Shown here one piece after another: positions 40,678 to 51,086 of a stretch of DNA of 64,000 nucleotides (its first letter is position 1; the number at the start of each line of letters is the position of its first letter). Both the position numbers and the translations under genes were made by a program. The stretch is from Pseudonocardia oroxyli (GTDB lineage Bacteria; Actinomycetota; Actinomycetes; Mycobacteriales; Pseudonocardiaceae): positions 62,001 to 126,000 of the forward strand of contig NZ_FNBE01000017.1 in NCBI RefSeq assembly GCF_900102195.1, in the 5' to 3' direction. Under the pieces are notes generated by a model. That model was not told where the DNA came from. It ran no database searches and saw nothing but the letters and a program-made list of their open reading frames with translations.

Positions 40678-41586
40678 CTAGCCGAAGTCACCGAGCCCCA
40701 GCCGTGCGGCCTCTTCGGCAGCCCGCTCGGCGGCGGTGGCGCGGGTGTAGCGGTCGAGCATGTCGCGGCGGGTCCACCCGGCCACCGCCATCAACGCCCC
40801 TTCCGAGCCGCCCGCCGAGAGCCACCGCTGAGCGGCCGTGTGGCGCAGGGTGTGCGGGTGGAACCCCTCGATTCCGGCGCGCTCGGCCCGCCCGCGCAGC
40901 GCGCGGTACAGCCCGTCGTAGGACAGCCCCTTGCCCCGGTCACCGAGCCAGAGCGGGGGAGTGTCGGCCAGGCGGTGGGCACGTCGAGTTCGCAGGTAGC
41001 GGTCCAGAGCTCGACCGGTCTGCGCGCCGAAGGGCACCGGGCGGCCCTTGCCGCCCTTCCCGCGCCGCACCACCGCCCGCCCGGTGCTCAGGTCCACGTC
41101 GGCGACCGCGAGCGCCATCACCTCGCCCGCCCGTACGCCGGTCTCGATCATCAGCCGGATGATCGCCTCGTCGCGGCGGTCCCGGAACTCCCGCCCGGCG
41201 CAGGCCTTGACCAGCGCGGTGATCTGCTCGTCGGTCAGCCGCTCGGTGACCTTCTGGTCGAGCTTGGGCGGACGCAGGCCGATCAGCTCGTCGCGCTCGA
41301 TCTCGTCCTCCTCGGCGCACCAGGTGGAGAACCGGCGCACGGCGAGCTGCCGGGATCGAGCGGTGGCCGCCTCCGCGCCGCGGTCGAGCAGGGCGGCGAC
41401 GAAGCCGTTGACGGTGGGCCGGTCGAGCACTGCGGGGCAGCCCTGCGCCTGACACCAGGCGAGGAACTGGCGCACGCCGGTGGTGTAGTTGTCCACCGTC
41501 TCGGCGGACTTGCGCTCGGCGCGCAGGTGCAGCACCCAGGAGTCCAGCAGGGCGCCCAGGTCGGGTAACGGGCGGGAACGCGGCAT
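40678..41586 (-). CDS. int: Tyrosine recombinase/integrase of the element
   Basis: A 302-aa site-specific recombinase. The N-terminal SAM-like core-binding domain (LLDSWVLHLRAERKSAETVD) is followed by the catalytic domain with the Arg of ETGVRAGEVMAL near 154, HTLRHTAAQRWL near 247-258, and the nucleophile Tyr in MLDRYTRATAAE near 279. I prefer the ATG at 41586 over the TTG at 41622, which lies in the arm-site DNA. It reads away from sigA, with the attR core about 95 bp upstream of its start. It has no AP2-like arm domain of the larger integrases. Confidence 0.92.
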   Translation of the reverse strand: MPRSRPLPDLGALLDSWVLHLRAERKSAETVDNYTTGVRQFLAWCQAQGCPAVLDRPTVNGFVAALLDRGAEAATARSRQLAVRRFSTWCAEEDEIERDELIGLRPPKLDQKVTERLTDEQITALVKACAGREFRDRRDEAIIRLMIETGVRAGEVMALAVADVDLSTGRAVVRRGKGGKGRPVPFGAQTGRALDRYLRTRRAHRLADTPPLWLGDRGKGLSYDGLYRALRGRAERAGIEGFHPHTLRHTAAQRWLSAGGSEGALMAVAGWTRRDMLDRYTRATAAERAAEEAARLGLGDFG

Positions 41587-41680
41587 GACCGATACCTTGA
41601 CTAGCAGCGGCTTGCTTGACAAGGTGTAGTCGCTGACCGGCGACTTTCCGCAGGTCAGTGGGCGTTCCCGCCCGGGAAGC

Positions 41681-43060
<1,380 letters not shown>

Positions 43061-43371
43061 CTAGGCCCTCTCGCTGCGTGCGCTTGCGGTAGGTCGGCGT
43101 CACGCACCAGGATGCGGCTGCGCAGGACGTCCGACGGCTTCGAGTGGACCTCGCCTCGCCGGTCGCCGTCGTTTCTCGTGGGGTCGGCGCGCGTCCCGGG
43201 GGCGGGGTTCCCGAACCATTGTAACGACCTGGGCGGGGGATGCTCGCCGGTCCGGCCTGTTCGCGGCACCCGCATCGGTTCAGAAGGGCTCGGCGGGCGC
43301 CTCACTGCGCCGGACGGCGCAGCGCGTGACCCCGCCCACCCCCGGCCCCGACCTGTGCGGTCTGTGGTCGG
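43061..43371. promoter_or_regulatory. Divergent promoter region of sigA and suhB
   Basis: A 311-bp non-coding gap. On the minus strand TACAAT (43218-43223) is a good -10 for sigA about 160 nt before its start, implying a long leader. No clear -35 is visible. On the plus side nothing stands out except GC-rich sequence up to the suhB ATG. Confidence 0.5.
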
Positions 43372-44244
43372 ATGGCCGCCATGGCACCCCGCACGACCGG
43401 CGTCCCCGGCGTCGACCCGGCCCGACTGCCCGCCCCGGACGAGATCGCCGAGCTCCGGCGTGTCGCGGAGCGCGTGTCCGGCGAGGCGGCCGCCCACCTG
43501 CGCACCCTGCCCGCCCCGCGCGAGACCGGTGCGGTGAGCACGAAGAGCACGCCCACCGACGTCGTGACGGAGTCGGACCGGGCGATCGAGACGCTCGTCC
43601 GCGCCCGGCTCGCGGAGCTGCGCCCGGGCGAGGCGGTGTTCGGCGAGGAGGCCGCGGGGGACGCCGCCGCGGCGCGCTGGGTCGTCGACCCCGTCGACGG
43701 CACCGTGAACTACCTGTACGGCCTGCCCTGGTACGCCGTGTCGGTCGCCGCCGTGGTCGACGGGGTGTCGGTGGCGGGGGCGGTCGTCGAGCCGGTGAGC
43801 GGGCGGGTGTGGAGCGCGGGCGCCGGACTGGGGGCGACGTGCGACGGCGCCCCGCTGGCCGTGACGGGCGAGACGGAACTCTCGCTCGCGCTGGTCGGGA
43901 CCGGGTTCGCCTACTCGGCGCAGCGGCGGGCCCGGCAGGCCGCGATGGTCGCCACGCTGCTGCCTCGGATCCGGGACCTGCGGCGCAACGGGTCCGCCGC
44001 CCTGGAGCTGTGCGGGGTCGCGGCCGGGCGGGCGGACGCCTTCGTCGAGCACGGGCTGGGCTGGTGGGACTGGGCCGCCGCCGCGCTGATCGCCGCGGAG
44101 GCCGGGGCGCGGGTGGTCGCGGTGTCGGGGCGGGCGGGCGCGGCGGCGGACCGGCTGGGCTCGGAGATCACCGTGATCGCCACCCCGGGCGTGGCCGACG
44201 CGCTGGTCGAGGTGCTGCACGAGGCGGGCGCGGTCGACGTGTGA
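43372..44244 (+). CDS. suhB: Inositol monophosphatase family protein
   Basis: A Mg2+-dependent phosphatase of the IMPase fold, 290 aa. The metal-binding motifs are present: GEEAAG near 91-96, WVVDPVDGTVNY near 103-114, and WWDWAAAALIAAEAG near 229-243. It may produce inositol from inositol phosphate for actinobacterial phospholipids and mycothiol. Its location next to sigA and cei matches SuhB of M. tuberculosis. ATGs at 43372 and 43381 are both usable starts. The TGA lies inside a GTGAGCGAGCGCGCCGT repeat. Confidence 0.88.
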   Translation: MAAMAPRTTGVPGVDPARLPAPDEIAELRRVAERVSGEAAAHLRTLPAPRETGAVSTKSTPTDVVTESDRAIETLVRARLAELRPGEAVFGEEAAGDAAAARWVVDPVDGTVNYLYGLPWYAVSVAAVVDGVSVAGAVVEPVSGRVWSAGAGLGATCDGAPLAVTGETELSLALVGTGFAYSAQRRARQAAMVATLLPRIRDLRRNGSAALELCGVAAGRADAFVEHGLGWWDWAAAALIAAEAGARVVAVSGRAGAAADRLGSEITVIATPGVADALVEVLHEAGAVDV

Positions 44245-44326
44245 GCGAGCGCGCCGTCGGCCGGGATGGGGCGTGGCCGAGCGAACGGCGCGTCGGCTCC
44301 CACCTGGTGAGCGAGCGCGCCGTTCG
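44241..44326. repeat. Direct/inverted repeat between suhB and cei
   Basis: GTGAGCGAGCGCGCCGT occurs at 44241-44257 and 44307-44323. Between them CGAACGGCGCGTCGGCTC (44282-44299) forms an imperfect inverted copy that can pair with the second unit over a tight loop. The first copy contains the suhB stop codon and the hairpin lies between the convergent suhB and cei genes, so it may serve as terminator. Confidence 0.75.
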
Positions 44327-44331
44327 TGGGG

Positions 44332-44973
44332 TCAGCAGCGGGCGGACTCGCGGGCGTCGGCGAGGACCTGCGGGTCCAGCCGCGGCCCGGTGGCCTGCGC
44401 ACCCTCGCCGTTCTCGCCCGATCCCGGCGCGCCGAGCTGTTCGAGGGCGTCCTGGACGTTGCGGCCCGGGTCGACCTGGGTGAAGGCCGTGCCGATCGCG
44501 ACGTCGACGGTGTCGTCCCCGCGCTCGTCGCGCACCAGCTCCAGGCACGGCAGCACCAGCTGCAGCGTGCCCGCCGCGGCCTCGCCGGGCTGTCCGAACC
44601 GCAGCTGGCCGTGGCACTCGAGGTTCCCGTCGGGGTACAGCGAGTCGTTGTCCGGGCTGGCGGCCTCGCCGAAGCCGAGGTCGGCGAGCTGGGCGGCGAC
44701 GAGGTTGGCCTGCCCGCGCTGGCCGCCCGCGTTGAGCACCGTCGTCCGCACCGACGCGGGCGGGACGGGGGCGACGGAGTCCAGCGCACCGGCGTCGAGC
44801 ACCGTGCCTGCCGAGCCGGACGCCGGCGCGGGGCACGCGGCCAGCCCGGAGTCCGCCGCCGAACGGACCAGCACGGTGGTCCAGGTGCCCGCGGCGACGA
44901 GTGCGAGGACCGCCACGGTGACCACCATCGGGAGCATCCGTCGCCGCTGGTACGGACGCAGACCCGCCATCAC
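44332..44973 (-). CDS. cei: Cell envelope integrity protein Cei-like (LytR_C domain)
   Basis: A 213-aa protein with one N-terminal transmembrane helix (LPMVVTVAVLALVAAGTWTT) after a basic start and an extracytoplasmic domain containing SVRTTVLNAGGQRGQANLVA, then AQLADLGF, the LytR_C fold. It matches in plan and position M. tuberculosis Rv2700 (Cei). It presumably supports cell-envelope integrity. Paired cysteines near residues 47, 118 and 140 could form a disulfide. Confidence 0.82.
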   Translation of the reverse strand: MMAGLRPYQRRRMLPMVVTVAVLALVAAGTWTTVLVRSAADSGLAACPAPASGSAGTVLDAGALDSVAPVPPASVRTTVLNAGGQRGQANLVAAQLADLGFGEAASPDNDSLYPDGNLECHGQLRFGQPGEAAAGTLQLVLPCLELVRDERGDDTVDVAIGTAFTQVDPGRNVQDALEQLGAPGSGENGEGAQATGPRLDPQVLADARESARC

Positions 44974-45242
44974 ACCGCCCCCTGAGCCGACACGGCGACG
45001 ACCCTAACCCGCCGGCGCCGTCGGTCGGTGCAGGACACCGGGACGGGCGTCACCCCGGGGTAGGGGCGCAGGCGAACAGGCGTTCATCTATCCTCTGCGC
45101 GCCGACGGGGGGCGGTCGGTGAACGTGGGCCGGATGAGTGAGACCGGCGTCACTCGGCTTGCGGGCACAAACCCTGACGGCCCGGACGTTGTGCAGCGGC
45201 ACGACCTCTGGCGACGAGATGCAGTGAACGAGGGTGGGATAG

Positions 45243-45545
45243 ATGGCGACCGACTACGACGCGCCGCGGCGCAACGAAACCGACGACATGGCGGAAGACT
45301 CGCTCGACGAGCTCAAGGCCCGTCGGAACGAGGCTCAGTCCTCCGCGGTCGACGTCGACGAGTCGGACACGGCGGAGAGCTTCGAGCTCCCGGGAGCGGA
45401 CCTCTCGGGCGAGGAGCTCACGGTGAAGGTCCTGCCGAAGCAGGCGGACGAGTTCACCTGCGGCAGCTGCTTCCTGGTGCACCACCGGAGCAGGCTGGCC
45501 GAGACCAGGGGGAACCTGTTCATCTGCCGGGACTGCGCCGCTTAG
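45243..45545 (+). CDS. DUF4193 family zinc-ribbon-like protein
   Basis: A 100-aa acidic protein with a C-terminal two-Cys-pair motif, CGSCFLVHHRSRL then FICRDCAA, likely binding zinc. It is a conserved actinobacterial protein in this position (Rv2699c-like) of unknown function. GAGGGTGGGATAG provides the ribosome binding site. The 269-bp gap upstream also carries the divergent cei promoter, with TATCCT at 45090-45095 as a candidate -10. Confidence 0.85.
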   Translation: MATDYDAPRRNETDDMAEDSLDELKARRNEAQSSAVDVDESDTAESFELPGADLSGEELTVKVLPKQADEFTCGSCFLVHHRSRLAETRGNLFICRDCAA

Positions 45546-45576
45546 TGCCGCTGGTCTCCGACTCGTCCGAGGCGAG

Positions 45577-45601
45577 AAGGGCGCCCCGCCGGGGCGCCCT
45601 T
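45577..45601. terminator. Bidirectional terminator
   Basis: AAGGGCGCCCC (45577-45587) pairs perfectly with GGGGCGCCCTT (45591-45601), followed by TCT on the plus strand and preceded by the matching A-run for the minus strand. It lies between the convergent DUF4193 and DUF3093 genes. Confidence 0.92.
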
Positions 45602-45629
45602 TCTGCTGTCCGGAGCCGGCTCCGCGGCG

Positions 45630-46103
45630 CTATCGGCCGAGCGCGCGGGTGAGCTCCTCGGGGCGCCGGGTGGACACGACCCAGTAGGGGAACGGTCCGT
45701 CCGTGGTCTCGATGCGCAGGATCGTGGGCACCCAGCTGCGGTGCAGCACGTACGCGGCCGGGTCGAGCTGCGGGCCGAGTGCCTCCTGCTTCTGCTTGCG
45801 GCCGACGGTCTGGACGCGCCCGACGTGCTCCAGCGCGATCCGCTCGTCCCCGGCCACGAGCTGCCCGTCCTCGACCTTCACCCGCACGCTGCCCAGGCGC
45901 CAGACGGCGAGCAGGGCGAGCGGGATCAGCACCGCGTAGCCGATCCAGGAGCGCACGCCCGGGTATCCCATGTGGATCTCGGCCCCGAGCAGGGCGGCGA
46001 CGCCGGCGGCGAAGACGAACCACCAGAGGGGGGTCGTCAACCGCTCGTCGAACCCAGGAGGGCCGGACGTCGCAGGACCGGCGGTCGACGGATGCTCGCT
46101 CAC
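45630..46103 (-). CDS. DUF3093 family membrane protein
   Basis: A 157-aa protein with two transmembrane segments (LWWFVFAAGVAALLGAEIHM; IGYAVLIPLALLAVWRL) and a cytoplasmic PH-like domain (VRVKVEDGQLVAGDERIALE). It matches the Rv2698 position between DUF4193 and dut. Function unknown. Confidence 0.85.
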   Translation of the reverse strand: MSEHPSTAGPATSGPPGFDERLTTPLWWFVFAAGVAALLGAEIHMGYPGVRSWIGYAVLIPLALLAVWRLGSVRVKVEDGQLVAGDERIALEHVGRVQTVGRKQKQEALGPQLDPAAYVLHRSWVPTILRIETTDGPFPYWVVSTRRPEELTRALGR

Positions 46104-46165
46104 GAGTCCCCACTGTAACGTCGCCCGTTGTGCCCGGCCCGATCGATGCTCCCCCGCACGAGCCG

Positions 46166-46654
46166 ATGGTCACGCCGCCCTCCCGACCCAGGCTGGACGT
46201 GCTGTTGACCCGCCTCGACCCCGACGTACCGCTGCCCGCCTACGCCCGCCCGGGCGATGCGGGAGCGGACCTCGTCACGACCTCCGACGTCCTGCTCGGC
46301 CCCGGCGAGCGCGCGCTCGTCGGCACCGGCGTGGCGATCGCGCTGCCGGACGGCTACGTCGGGCTGGTGCACCCCCGTTCGGGGCTCGCCCACCGGACGG
46401 GCCTCTCGATCGTCAACACCCCGGGCACCATCGACGCGGGCTACCGCGGGGAGATCAAGGTCAGCGTGATCAATCACGATCCGCGTGAGCAGGTTCTTCT
46501 CCGGAAGGGTGACCGAATAGCCCAGTTGGTCGTTCAACAGGTGGAGTACGCACGCTTCGTCGAAGTGGCCGAGCTCCCTGCGTCCGAACGGGGTAGCGGG
46601 GGGCACGGCTCGACCGGCGGGCACGACCAGCTGGCGGGAGGTGACGAACGATGA
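46166..46654 (+). CDS. dut: dUTP diphosphatase
   Basis: Trimeric dUTPase of 162 aa that removes dUTP and makes dUMP. Conserved motifs are present in order: AYARPGDAGADL (motif 1), VHPRSGLAHRTGLSIVNTPG (motifs 2 and 3), DAGYRGEIKV, KGDRIAQLVVQQ (motif 4), and GSGGHGSTGGHD (the flexible motif 5). I use the ATG at 46166; a GTG at 46130 is in frame and could be a leaderless start. The TGA overlaps the DUF3710 ATG (ATGA). Confidence 0.94.
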   Translation: MVTPPSRPRLDVLLTRLDPDVPLPAYARPGDAGADLVTTSDVLLGPGERALVGTGVAIALPDGYVGLVHPRSGLAHRTGLSIVNTPGTIDAGYRGEIKVSVINHDPREQVLLRKGDRIAQLVVQQVEYARFVEVAELPASERGSGGHGSTGGHDQLAGGDER

Positions 46655-49600
46655 GCGTCCGTTACGGCGAGGAGCTCGAGCTCGACGTCGACTCCGAGTA
46701 CGACGACGAGGAGTACGACGCCGAGTACGACGGGCCCGACCACGGCCCGTTCGACGTCGCCATGCTCGACCCGGAGATGACCGACGCCCTGGCCCGGATG
46801 GACTTCGGCGCCGTGCAGGTGCCGATCCCGCCCCGGGGTGAGATCGCGGTCGAACCGACGAACGAGGGGCGGCTGCAGGCCGTCCACGTCACGATGCCCG
46901 GCGGGCGGCTGTCGCTGTCCGCGCTGGCGGCACCGCGCACGACGGGCCTGTGGAAGGACCTCTGCGCGGAGATCGAGGCCTCCCTCAAGGAGGCGGGTGC
47001 GGACGTCCGCACCACCACGGGCGTCTGGGGCCGCGAGCTCTACGCCACGACCAAGCAGGCCAGCTCCGTCTTCGTCGGCATCGACGGCGAGCGGTGGATG
47101 GTCTACGGCGTGGCGTCGGGGCCGTCGGCGGAACAGCCGCGGCTCGACGCCGAGCTGCGCCGGATGCTGCGCGGGACGATCGTCGTGCGGGGCAAGTCCC
47201 CGTACCCGCCGCGCACCGTGCTTCCGCTGACCCTGCCCTCCGCGCTGGTGGACGCGGATGCGGCGGCCGCCGAGGCCGCCGCGCCGCCGAAGGCCACGCT
47301 GACCCTGCGCACCCGGGTGCCGGCGAAGGCCGACGAGGGCGCTGAGACTGCTGGGACCGCTGGGACCGCTGGGGCCGCTGGGGCCGCTGGGGCCGAGGAG
47401 ACCCGGGCCGTTCCGGCTGCGGGCAGCGCCGCCGCACAGACGCGTGTGGTGGCGGCCGCGTCCGCCGGTGGCGGCGCCGCCGCGCACGGTGCGCGGCCCG
47501 GCGCCGAGGGCCGTTCCGGTCGGTTTGCCACCGGTCAGGGTGCTGTCGGTCAGGGCGCGCCGGGTCAGATCACGCCGGGTCAGATCACGCCGGGTCAGAT
47601 CACGCCGGGTCAGGCTGCCACCGGTCAGGGTGCGGCCGTGCCGGGTGGGCCCGGTCGGTTCGCGCCCGGTGTGGGAGCGCCTGTCCAGGGTGGACCTGCT
47701 CAGCACGGGCCTGTTCAGAGTGGGCCCGGTCAGAGTGGGCCCGGTCAGGTGGGGCCTGCTCAGGGCGGCCCCGGTCACGGTGGGCCGGGTCAGCTCGGTC
47801 CGGGTCAGGGCGTGGGCGACCACGGTGCCCCCGGTCGGTTCGGACCTGCGGCCGGAGCGTCGTTCGGTCCGGGGCAGACGGCGCAGGGTGGCGCGGCGCA
47901 GGCCGCTGCCGGGCCCGTCGGCGGCCAGGCGCCCGGTGGTCCGGGCGGCCCCGGTGTCGGCGGCCACGCGACCGCGGGCGGCTGGGGCGCGGGCGCTCCG
48001 GGGCCCGACGACGGCCGCGGACACCCCGACCCGGCGGAGACCCGCGCGATGCCGGTTCTCGGCGACCCCCGCCGGGCGGCCGCGGATCGACCGCAGCCGG
48101 GCGAGCAGGCCGAGACGGCGCTGTTCCCGCAGGTCGAGGACCGCAGCGGCTGGTCCGCGACGGGTGCCCGCCCGCAGGCAGGCGACCCGTCCGCGCCGAA
48201 CCCGACCTCCGGCAGCCACCCGGCGCCGCAGGGGCCGTACAGCCCCCGCGGCCCGGTCTCGGGTGCGCATCCGGTGCCGTCGCCGCACCAGGGGGCGGCG
48301 GGATCCGCCTACGACCCGAACCAGGGGCTCGGCCAGGCGGTCGACGGCCGGCCCGCGAACGGTCACGCGGCCGAGGGTTACGCGGCCGACCGGTATGCGG
48401 CAGGCGGTCACGGGGCCGACGGCTCCGCGGCCACCGGTCACGCGGCCGGCGCCTACTCGGCCAACGGGTACGCGGCCGGTCACGCGGCAGACGGTTACGC
48501 CGCCAACGGCTACTCGGCCAACGGGTACGCGGCAGGCGGTCACTCGGCCGGTCGCGCGGCTGACGGCTACTCGGCCAACGGTCACGCGGCAGGCGGCTAC
48601 ACGGACAACGGGTACGCAGCCGACGGGCAGGCGGCCAACGGGTACGCGGTCGACGGGTATGCGGCCGACGGGTACGCGGTCGACGGGTATGCGGCCAACG
48701 GGTACGCGGTCGGTGGCCACTCGGTCGACCGCCCTCTCGACGGTCGCTCGCCCGCCGACCCGACGGGCACCGGCTCACACGGGCACCGCGGGCACGACGC
48801 CCCGGTCAACGGCTACGGCTCCCACGGCTCCCACGGCTCCCACGGCTACGCGGCCAGCCCGACCCAGGGGGCGCTGCCGTCTGGCGAGCAGCCCACGGAC
48901 CCGGGCCGGGCTCCCGAGCCCGCAGGCGGGCCCGGTGCGGCCGCGTACGGCGGCCGCGGCGACTCCGGCGGCCACCCGATCCCCGGCAGGCCCCCGTACG
49001 GCGACCCGGCCACCCGGGCTGCGAACGGCTCGCCCGTGCCCGGACCGGACGGGATCGGCTCCGCCCCCGGCCAGGCGCCGAACGGGTCGGCCCGCGGTCG
49101 GGAGCAGAACGGCGCCCCGCACGGCGGGACCGCGAACGGCTTCGGCGCCTACGGGGCGACTCCGTACGGCGCGGCGTCGTACGGCGCGGCGTCGAGCAGC
49201 GGCCTGCACGGGGCCCAGAACGGGGCCCAGAACGGTGCGGTCGCGAACGGCGTCGGCGCCCACGGGCCGGCCCCGGACGGCATGGCGCCGAACGGTGTGG
49301 CGCCGAACGGCAGCCTGAACGGGGCCCCGCACGGCGGGACCGCGAACGGCGTCGGCGCCGTCTACGGGCCGGCCTCGAACGGCGTGGCGTCGAACGGCGA
49401 CCAGAACGGCGACCAGAACGGCGCCGCGCACGGCGGGGTCGCGAACGGCTTCGCCGGCTACGGCTCGACGCCGAACGGTGTGGCGCCGAACGGTGTGGCG
49501 CCGAACGGTGTGGCGCCGAACGGGACCGGCCACTCCGTCGACGACGGGTGGGAGGCGTGGGGTGCGGCGCAGCCTGCGCACTCCGCGGAGCAGAACGGGA

Positions 49601-50436
49601 CGACCGCGAGCGGGCGGTCCTGGACCTACGACCCGGCGTCGGGGTGGACGCCGGCCGAGGCTCCCGCCTCGGCCGACCCGTGGGCGGGTGCCGACCCGTG
49701 GGCCTCCGGGCCGGGGCTCGACGCCCCACAGCCCGGGTACGAGGCGGTGGACCGCGAGGCCGGGCGACGCCCGGACACCAGCGGCTACTCCGCCTACGCG
49801 GGCTACACCGGCGAGCCCTGGGCCGCCGCCCCGCAGACCCCGCAGGCCCCGCAGACCGCACCGGGCGCCCGCGCCGCGCACACCCGAACCCCGAGCGACC
49901 AGGCCCCGAACGGCCGGGTCGCGCACGACCGGATCCCGCAGCCGCCCGCCGAGCCCAGCCGGTTCGACGCCCTCCTCGCCGCCAGCGAGGAACGCGCCCG
50001 CCGCGAGGAGCAGGCCCGGGCGGAGCAGGCCCGCCTCGATCGGCAGCGCGAGTACGAGGCGTGGCTCGCCGAAGCGCGCGCCGAGGAGGCCGCCCGCGCC
50101 GAGCAGGAGCGCGGGCAGGCCCGGGAGGCGGCACGCCGTCAGGCCCGGCAGGAGCGGGTCGAGCGCTCCGGACCGGGCGCCGCCCCGTCCGGCCGCACCG
50201 GGAACGACGACCCGGCGGCCGCCCCGCTGACCCGTCGCGAGCGCCGCGAGCAGGAACGCGCGGCGGCGGAGCGGGCGGAGCAGGCCGCACGGCAGGGCGC
50301 GGAGCCGGAGTCGGACCAGGACTCCCGCCACGCCGGCGGCCCCGGCACCCGGCCCGCGCTGGCGTTCCTCGGCGTCGACCCGATGACCCTCTTCGCCCCG
50401 GCCGAGCAGGGCAGGCATCGCAGGCCCGGGGAATGA
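46651..50436 (+). CDS. DUF3710 protein with a giant repetitive C-terminal extension
   Basis: A 1261-aa protein. Residues about 1-220 are the DUF3710 domain (FGAVQVPIPPRGEIAVEPTN, then RTTTGVWGRELYAT-like motifs) found after dut in actinobacteria, normally in proteins of about 220-260 aa. The remaining thousand residues are low-complexity. They hold Gly/Gln/Pro repeats (GQITPGQITPGQITPG), Gly-Tyr-Ala repeats (NGYAVDGYAADGYAVDGYA), Asn-Gly repeats (PNGVAPNGVAPNG), and a C-terminal charged coiled coil (REEQARAEQARLDRQREYEA). The underlying DNA has 15- and 30-bp tandem repeats. The frame stays open throughout, so it is likely expressed and disordered. Function unknown. Confidence 0.85.
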   Translation: MSVRYGEELELDVDSEYDDEEYDAEYDGPDHGPFDVAMLDPEMTDALARMDFGAVQVPIPPRGEIAVEPTNEGRLQAVHVTMPGGRLSLSALAAPRTTGLWKDLCAEIEASLKEAGADVRTTTGVWGRELYATTKQASSVFVGIDGERWMVYGVASGPSAEQPRLDAELRRMLRGTIVVRGKSPYPPRTVLPLTLPSALVDADAAAAEAAAPPKATLTLRTRVPAKADEGAETAGTAGTAGAAGAAGAEETRAVPAAGSAAAQTRVVAAASAGGGAAAHGARPGAEGRSGRFATGQGAVGQGAPGQITPGQITPGQITPGQAATGQGAAVPGGPGRFAPGVGAPVQGGPAQHGPVQSGPGQSGPGQVGPAQGGPGHGGPGQLGPGQGVGDHGAPGRFGPAAGASFGPGQTAQGGAAQAAAGPVGGQAPGGPGGPGVGGHATAGGWGAGAPGPDDGRGHPDPAETRAMPVLGDPRRAAADRPQPGEQAETALFPQVEDRSGWSATGARPQAGDPSAPNPTSGSHPAPQGPYSPRGPVSGAHPVPSPHQGAAGSAYDPNQGLGQAVDGRPANGHAAEGYAADRYAAGGHGADGSAATGHAAGAYSANGYAAGHAADGYAANGYSANGYAAGGHSAGRAADGYSANGHAAGGYTDNGYAADGQAANGYAVDGYAADGYAVDGYAANGYAVGGHSVDRPLDGRSPADPTGTGSHGHRGHDAPVNGYGSHGSHGSHGYAASPTQGALPSGEQPTDPGRAPEPAGGPGAAAYGGRGDSGGHPIPGRPPYGDPATRAANGSPVPGPDGIGSAPGQAPNGSARGREQNGAPHGGTANGFGAYGATPYGAASYGAASSSGLHGAQNGAQNGAVANGVGAHGPAPDGMAPNGVAPNGSLNGAPHGGTANGVGAVYGPASNGVASNGDQNGDQNGAAHGGVANGFAGYGSTPNGVAPNGVAPNGVAPNGTGHSVDDGWEAWGAAQPAHSAEQNGTTASGRSWTYDPASGWTPAEAPASADPWAGADPWASGPGLDAPQPGYEAVDREAGRRPDTSGYSAYAGYTGEPWAAAPQTPQAPQTAPGARAAHTRTPSDQAPNGRVAHDRIPQPPAEPSRFDALLAASEERARREEQARAEQARLDRQREYEAWLAEARAEEAARAEQERGQAREAARRQARQERVERSGPGAAPSGRTGNDDPAAAPLTRRERREQERAAAERAEQAARQGAEPESDQDSRHAGGPGTRPALAFLGVDPMTLFAPAEQGRHRRPGE

Positions 50437-50705
50437 ACCCGTTGCGAGTAGCGTCACGTCCGCCCGGCGCAACGCCGGGCGGTCGGACGTCGCTCCGGAA
50501 CCGGACGAACCGGCTCGTCGGGCCGCTCGTCATGCGGATGGAGCAGTCGGCGGCGACCCACTCACCGAACCGTGCGACCGACGTCACTCGATGCGGGCTC
50601 CCCGGCACGGTGAAGGGCACACTTCCGGTTTCCAGCGCGTTACCCTTGTGCGGGCGACGTCCGGATCAACGGAGACGGACCGTGCCCGAGCAGCCGAGGA
50701 GAGAG

Positions 50706-51086
50706 ATGGGCAGCACGGACAGCGGGGCGTTTCGCCGCATGCTTCGCAAGCTCACCAGTGACGTGGACGTGCTGGATGCGGACGATCTGTCGGAGGACTC
50801 CGAGAAGGCCGGGGCGCAGCGCGCGAGCGACTGTGCCTGCGGCCAGGAGGTCACGATGCAGGGCCGCCTCCGCAGCGTCGAGTTCTGCCCCGAGGACGCG
50901 CACGCCGCGCAGCTCCAGGCGGAGCTCTACGACGGCACCGAGGGAGTGACGCTGGTCTGGATGGGTCGACGTCGGATCCCGGGGATCGAGCCCGGCCGCA
51001 CCATGCGGGTCCGCGGCCGGATCTCGGTCAAGGACGGGCAGAAGGTCCTGTACAACCCGTACTACGAGATCTGTCAGGCCCAGTGA
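50706..51086 (+). CDS. OB-fold nucleic-acid-binding protein
   Basis: A 126-aa protein with an acidic N-terminus and a small OB-fold of the tRNA_anti/RecG-wedge type (VTMQGRLRSVEFCP; RTMRVRGRISVKDGQKVLYN). It is syntenic with Rv2694c. The ATG has GAGGAGAGAG upstream. The 269-bp gap before it is GC-rich without a visible gene. Its stop overlaps the next gene (GTGA). Confidence 0.83.
   Translation: MGSTDSGAFRRMLRKLTSDVDVLDADDLSEDSEKAGAQRASDCACGQEVTMQGRLRSVEFCPEDAHAAQLQAELYDGTEGVTLVWMGRRRIPGIEPGRTMRVRGRISVKDGQKVLYNPYYEICQAQ

Noticed and set aside
44281..44836. Additional leftward frame overlapping cei
   Set aside because: It is an out-of-frame shadow of cei with Arg-rich composition. The cei frame has a proper transmembrane helix and LytR_C motifs.
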